From NCBI GenBank assembly GCA_024278415.1, contig JAJRTI010000272.1, positions 1 through 16,813 of the forward strand: a stretch of 16,813 nucleotides of DNA. The letters are read 5' to 3'. Source of the DNA: Planctomycetota bacterium (GTDB lineage Bacteria > Planctomycetota > Brocadiia > JAJRTI01). Position numbers and translations under genes: made by a program. Below are positions 14,168 to 16,813 of the stretch, piece by piece (the stretch's first letter is position 1; every line of letters begins with the position of its first letter). The notes below the pieces were generated by a model that was given only the letters and a program-made list of their open reading frames with translations, ran no database searches and had not been told where the DNA came from.

Positions 14168-15073
14168 ATGAATCTGTTTGGCCGGCGCAAGCGACGTTAT
14201 GAGATCGAGGCCAACAGGTTTGGGCCGTTCAACGTAGTGAAGGTCATCCACGATGGGGAAAAGGCGCTCGTCTACCAGGCCCAGCACCGCACCACGCGGC
14301 AAGTCGTGGCCATCAAGGTCTACAAGCGGGGATTCAACAAGGCCGCGCTCAACATCCAACGCAAGTACGCAATCCCCAGCGAGGGCGAGGTGGGCCTGGC
14401 GATCACGAAAGCCCATGAGGGCAAGCGCTCCCCAATTGTGAAGGTGTTTGACCACGGCCGCGAGTTTGGCAAGGCCAACGGGAATCAGTACATCGTAATG
14501 GAATACGTGGAGGGCGTCAACCTCAAGCATATGGTGAGCTGCCGGGACACGCTCCTGTCCGAGCATCGGGATGCGCTCCTGCGCCGCATCGCCAGGGGCC
14601 TGGCCGCGCTGCACCAACTGGCCTTGATCCATCGGGACTTCTGCACCGACAACGTGATCGTGACCAATGGGATCAAGACCAAGATCATCGACCTGGGGTT
14701 CACGGTCAAGCCCGGCATCGCATTCGAGGAGCGCTCTGGCACCCCAAGCTACATGGCCCCGGAGCAGATCCGAGGGCAAGTGCTCACCGAGCAGACCGAC
14801 ATCTACGGGTTCGGCGTGGTAATGTACGAGTTGCTCACGTACCGCCTGCCCTTCACGAGCAAGATCACGGGAGACTCGCCCAGGAAGCTTGTCGCGCGGC
14901 ACAAGGAGATCATGGACAAGCACCTCAAGGAGTTCCCGGTGCCCCCACGCCAGGTCGACCCTGAAATCCCGAAGCTCCTCGAGGCCATCACCATGTGCTG
15001 CTTGGAGAAGAAGCCAGAGGAGCGGTTCCAAGACGCCCGGGAGTTGATGGGCGCGCTCAAGCGGGCTTGCTAG
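14168..15073 (+). CDS. Small soluble Hanks-type Ser/Thr protein kinase
   Basis: This 301-residue protein is almost entirely kinase domain. It has no membrane segment and no sensor or PASTA domain, so it is probably cytosolic. Counting from the ATG at 14168: V-A-I-K (47-50, catalytic Lys50), M-E-Y-V (111-114) in the hinge, H-R-D (155-157, catalytic Asp157) with Asn162, D-L-G (175-177) in place of DFG, G-T-P-S-Y-M-A-P-E (191-199), D-I-Y-G-F-G (211-216) and the late R at P-E-E-R-F (283-287). The residues needed for phosphotransfer are present, but the nucleotide loop is I-H-D-G-E-K-A-L-V-Y (27-36), lacking the usual G-x-G-x-x-G. HRD is followed by FCTDN, not LKPxN. It is transcribed divergently from the hexuloisomerase/GT-C operon. 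A regulatory link between the two is only positional inference. Confidence 0.9.
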   Translation: MNLFGRRKRRYEIEANRFGPFNVVKVIHDGEKALVYQAQHRTTRQVVAIKVYKRGFNKAALNIQRKYAIPSEGEVGLAITKAHEGKRSPIVKVFDHGREFGKANGNQYIVMEYVEGVNLKHMVSCRDTLLSEHRDALLRRIARGLAALHQLALIHRDFCTDNVIVTNGIKTKIIDLGFTVKPGIAFEERSGTPSYMAPEQIRGQVLTEQTDIYGFGVVMYELLTYRLPFTSKITGDSPRKLVARHKEIMDKHLKEFPVPPRQVDPEIPKLLEAITMCCLEKKPEERFQDARELMGALKRAC

Positions 15074-15078
15074 CCCGC
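15061..15078 (+). terminator. Hairpin overlapping the kinase stop codon
   Basis: GCGGGCT (15061-15067) and AGCCCGC (15072-15078) form a perfect 7-bp GC-rich stem with a four-base loop, with the TAG stop inside it. No T-run follows, so it may be an intrinsic-like terminator without a tract or a 3'-end stabiliser. Confidence 0.4.
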
Positions 15079-15281
15079 ATGTCTCACGAGTCCAGGCGGG
15101 TGTCGATGCAAGGCGCACTGTCGCGAAGGCCTGCTCGGGGCGCGTCGAGCGCGGTGCAATACAGCAGCGGCGCCCGACAGGGCTCGCCCGAAGGGCCAGC
15201 CCCTTCCATTCCACGCGCGCAGGTTGTTGCTCAACCCACGCGTTCGCCTGGGCCGGTCAGGTTTTCAGACGGCGACTTTTC

Positions 15282-15325
15282 CGACACTTCTATCCCGGGC
15301 TGCTGAGAAATGCGGGCGAGTGTCG
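15282..15325. repeat. Imperfect hairpin
   Basis: CGACACT (15282-15288) pairs perfectly with AGTGTCG (15319-15325). Inside, CCCG (15294-15297) can pair with CGGG (15313-15316). The preceding bases (about 15258-15281) are unusually T-rich for this neighbourhood. It may be a repeat or an RNA structure. Nothing in the window repeats it. Confidence 0.35.
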
Positions 15326-15450
15326 TGTCATGCCCGTGCCGCGTCACACCGCTCGCGGCGCAGTCCCCGTCACGGTGTCCGCCGCTCGGCGCAGGAGGTC
15401 TGCTCTGGCGTGCGTGGCAGCGGGCGCAGGGGGATTGCCGCCGGGCGTTG

Positions 15451-15538
15451 CGCTCGTCGTAGGCCCGTAAGGGCCTTCTGCTCGAATGACGCTTCGCCAT
15501 CGGAGCAGAGGGCGCCCTTACGGTCGCCACTACGAGCG
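15451..15538. repeat. Inverted pair of GTAA-loop hairpin repeats
   Basis: The left arm (15451-15483) begins CGCTCGTCGTAG, has GGCCC-GTAA-GGGCC at 15462-15475 and ends CTGCTC. The right arm (15503-15538) is, on the minus strand, CGCTCGTAGTGG followed by CGACCGTAAGGGCG and ending CTGCTC. The arms are thus inverted copies separated by 19 bases, and each contains its own small hairpin with a GTAA loop. The core is shared with the insertion inside paralog 2 at 11168-11195. The structure lies about 45 bases past the stop of the minus-strand CxxC gene and could also end that transcript. Confidence 0.6.
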
Positions 15539-15582
15539 GGCCGCTCCCGCGGTCGCACTGCGGCGGCGCCGTGCTCGACACC

Positions 15583-15858
15583 TCAGCCGTGACACGAGTC
15601 AGCCACCGCCCGAGGGCCGAACACGATCCCGCAGTGATCGCAGACCCAGTGGGGCCGGCGCGGCCACCCAATGCCTATCCCTAAGACAAGAAACACGAGG
15701 AAGATTTCCCAGTTCCCGGCCGCGATGGCGACGATGGCCCCAAGCCCTGCCACGACTGCCCCTTTCTCCCTCCGGCTGCGGTTCTTGCTCACGTTACGCA
15801 GCGGGCGCTCGCAGTGTCTGCATCGGGGCCGTGGCTTCTTTCGAGACAACAGAGGCAT
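15583..15858 (-). CDS. Small membrane protein with paired CxxC knuckles
   Basis: This 91-residue protein is of no recognised family. Counting from the ATG at 15858 (a TTG at 15879 would add seven residues), C-R-H-C is at 13-16, a basic stretch at 23-32, two short hydrophobic segments at about 34-47 and 52-64, and C-D-H-C at 73-76. The four cysteines could form one zinc ribbon if the hydrophobic part is a re-entrant hairpin that brings the two ends together on the same side of the membrane. Neither possible start has a good ribosome site. The gene is monocistronic as far as can be seen, and the function is unknown. Confidence 0.55.
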   Translation of the reverse strand: MPLLSRKKPRPRCRHCERPLRNVSKNRSRREKGAVVAGLGAIVAIAAGNWEIFLVFLVLGIGIGWPRRPHWVCDHCGIVFGPRAVADSCHG

Positions 15859-15966
15859 GGCGGCCAAACCGAGGGGCAACGTGGGGCGATGAGTGAGTGC
15901 GTCGATGCGTTCAGTTTAGCAGGCCCACCGCGCCATCGGCAAGCGGAAGCAGACGGTTGGCGCGCG

Positions 15967-15995
15967 CCTTGACACCTCGGAACGGCGGCTGTACC
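15967..15995 (+). promoter_or_regulatory. Sigma70-type promoter for the membrane protein/PAS gene pair
   Basis: A perfect TTGACA (15967-15972) is followed after 17 bases by TACCAT (15990-15995), which matches the -10 consensus at 4 of 6 positions. Transcription would begin near 16002, about 43 bases before the ATG at 16045. Confidence 0.6.
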
Positions 15996-16044
15996 ATGCC
16001 GGCTTGTGGAGCTTGGGCGCTCCAAGGCAAGGAGTATGTGAGCC

Positions 16045-16452
16045 ATGACCCAAGACGAACGGCACCTGCGCCTGCTGTCTATTCTCCACTACATCGTGGG
16101 GGGCGTGGCCGCTTTCTTCGCGTGCATCCCCTTGTTTCACGTCGCGGTGGGCAGCATGCTCGTCTGGGGCATGGCCGCCGGAAAGGGCAATGATGCCGCG
16201 TTCGGTTCCGGGTTCGGCTGGCTCTTCGTTGCCATGGGTTCGCTGCTGTTTCTCGCCGGGCAGTCGCTCGCCGGCTGCATGATCGCTTCGGGCCGGTTCC
16301 TTTCGGTGCGCAGAAACTACACGTTCAGCCTCGTCGTGGCCGGAGTCGAGTGCATGTTCATGCCCTTCGGTACCGTTCTGGGTGTCTTCACGCTCGTCCT
16401 GCTAATGAAGGACTCCGTGAAGGCGCTGTATGCGGAGGGGCCGCTGCTGTAG
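16045..16452 (+). CDS. Small integral membrane protein of unknown function
   Basis: This 135-residue protein has a polar N-terminus with a basic H-L-R-L and then hydrophobic stretches at about 12-30, 32-45, 57-81 and 93-121, consistent with four membrane helices and a short charged C-terminus. A good AAGGAG lies at 16029-16034, ten bases before the ATG, behind a strong promoter. It resembles a family of uncharacterised small bacterial membrane proteins starting with H-L-R-L-L-S-I-x-H-Y and containing F-G-T-V-L-G-V-F-T near the end, but I know no assigned function for it. No catalytic motif is visible. The PAS protein gene starts four bases after its stop, so they are probably co-transcribed and the protein may work with that sensor. 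Confidence 0.75.
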   Translation: MTQDERHLRLLSILHYIVGGVAAFFACIPLFHVAVGSMLVWGMAAGKGNDAAFGSGFGWLFVAMGSLLFLAGQSLAGCMIASGRFLSVRRNYTFSLVVAGVECMFMPFGTVLGVFTLVLLMKDSVKALYAEGPLL

Positions 16453-16456
16453 GCCC

Positions 16457-16813
16457 ATGGCTGATTCCTCCACCATCCCAGTCGCCGACCTGCTTGCGGA
16501 GAATGACTTCCTCCGCACGCTGTTCGAAGCCATCCCCTGCGGGATCATCGTCGTGGACGAGGCCGGCCGCGTGCAGGCGGTCAACGACGTGGTGAAGCGC
16601 ACGTTCCATGCGTCGAACGGCGAGGCCATTCAGCGTGCGGCCGGCGACGCGTTGGGCTGCTTCCATGCGCTTCACGATTCGGGTGGGTGTGGGAAGAGCG
16701 AGTTTTGCAAAAACTGCCAGGTGCGCCACTCCGCGGAGCTGGCGTTGGAGGGCCGGCGCATCTTCCGGCATCGGGCGGAGATGCGCCTGGCCGTGGGGGG
16801 CCAGGCGCACGAG
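16457..16813 (+). CDS. PAS-domain sensor protein with cysteine cluster (partial, runs off the window)
   Basis: The first 119 codons are open to the window end. After a short leader, F-L-R-T-L-F-E-A-I-P-C-G-I-I-V-V-D (18-34) is the typical beginning of a PAS domain, continuing with G-R-V-Q-A-V-N (37-43). A long insertion then carries Cys68, Cys78, Cys84 and Cys87 (C-x9-C-x5-C-x2-C), followed by a basic segment and the start of later PAS strands. Such clusters suggest metal, Fe-S or redox sensing, which is inference. In this context the missing C-terminus is probably a histidine kinase, a response output or a sigma54 activator; it cannot be seen. The start lies four bases after the previous stop with a weak ribosome site, pointing to coupled translation. 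Confidence 0.75.
   Translation, partial: MADSSTIPVADLLAENDFLRTLFEAIPCGIIVVDEAGRVQAVNDVVKRTFHASNGEAIQRAAGDALGCFHALHDSGGCGKSEFCKNCQVRHSAELALEGRRIFRHRAEMRLAVGGQAHE

Larger units (their letters stand above)
15079..15582. other. Gene-free, hairpin-rich intergenic region
   Basis: About 500 bases between the kinase and the CxxC protein hold no reading frame with recognisable content. They carry an imperfect hairpin at 15282-15325 and the paired GTAA-loop repeats at 15451-15538, listed separately. The region looks like a landing site for small repeats. No RNA gene could be recognised. Confidence 0.45.

Noticed and set aside
15451..15538. CRISPR array
   Set aside because: There are only two inverted copies of a hairpin unit, with no direct repeats at regular spacing and no spacers.

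Overview
The window is GC-rich, densely coding bacterial DNA. A Hanks-type Ser/Thr kinase, a lipoprotein-like hydrolase with an NPCBM-type C-terminus, GT-C/TPR membrane proteins and dispersed bipartite hairpin repeats together suggest Planctomycetota or a related PVC-type lineage. That assignment is inference: no rRNA or single-copy marker gene is present.

Layout. 1-477: a hairpin repeat and the C-terminal relic of an IS630-family transposase. 478-4493 (minus): two genes joined by an ATGA overlap, a P-loop uridine kinase-like phosphotransferase followed by a large secreted alpha/beta hydrolase. 4494-5472: an accessory gap with inverted repeats, a 14-bp perfect palindrome, a glycosyltransferase N-terminal relic and a second copy of the hairpin repeat. 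5473-14040 (minus): a 6-phospho-3-hexuloisomerase (hxlB-like), then four consecutive paralogous integral-membrane proteins, each with a GT-C-like (TMTC-like) N-terminal half and C-terminal TPR repeats. Two of the three junctions between the paralogs are 4-bp ATGA overlaps and the third is a 12-bp gap. 14041-14167: a divergent control region with a strong sigma70-type promoter and two palindromes. 14168-15073 (plus): a small soluble Ser/Thr kinase. 15074-15582: no gene, but several hairpins, including a paired copy of a GTAA-loop repeat. 15583-15858 (minus): a small membrane protein with two CxxC knuckles. 16045-16813 (plus): a four-helix membrane protein and the start of a PAS protein with a cysteine cluster, behind a good promoter.

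The most interesting system is the block at 5473-13390. Four membrane glycosyltransferase-like paralogs are kept in tandem and translationally coupled, but their TPR tails differ in length (about 4, 9, 7 and 7 repeats). The first one has lost the whole acidic motif of the first loop that its three siblings keep, so it may be a non-catalytic partner. The second carries an in-frame 66-bp insertion of a hairpin repeat flanked by an 18-bp imperfect direct duplication, and further copies of that repeat lie at 15451-15538. A possible reading is a set of membrane protein-glycosylation enzymes or a hetero-oligomer, with the hexuloisomerase and the divergent kinase as metabolic and regulatory neighbours. 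The substrate and any link between these genes are not shown by the sequence.
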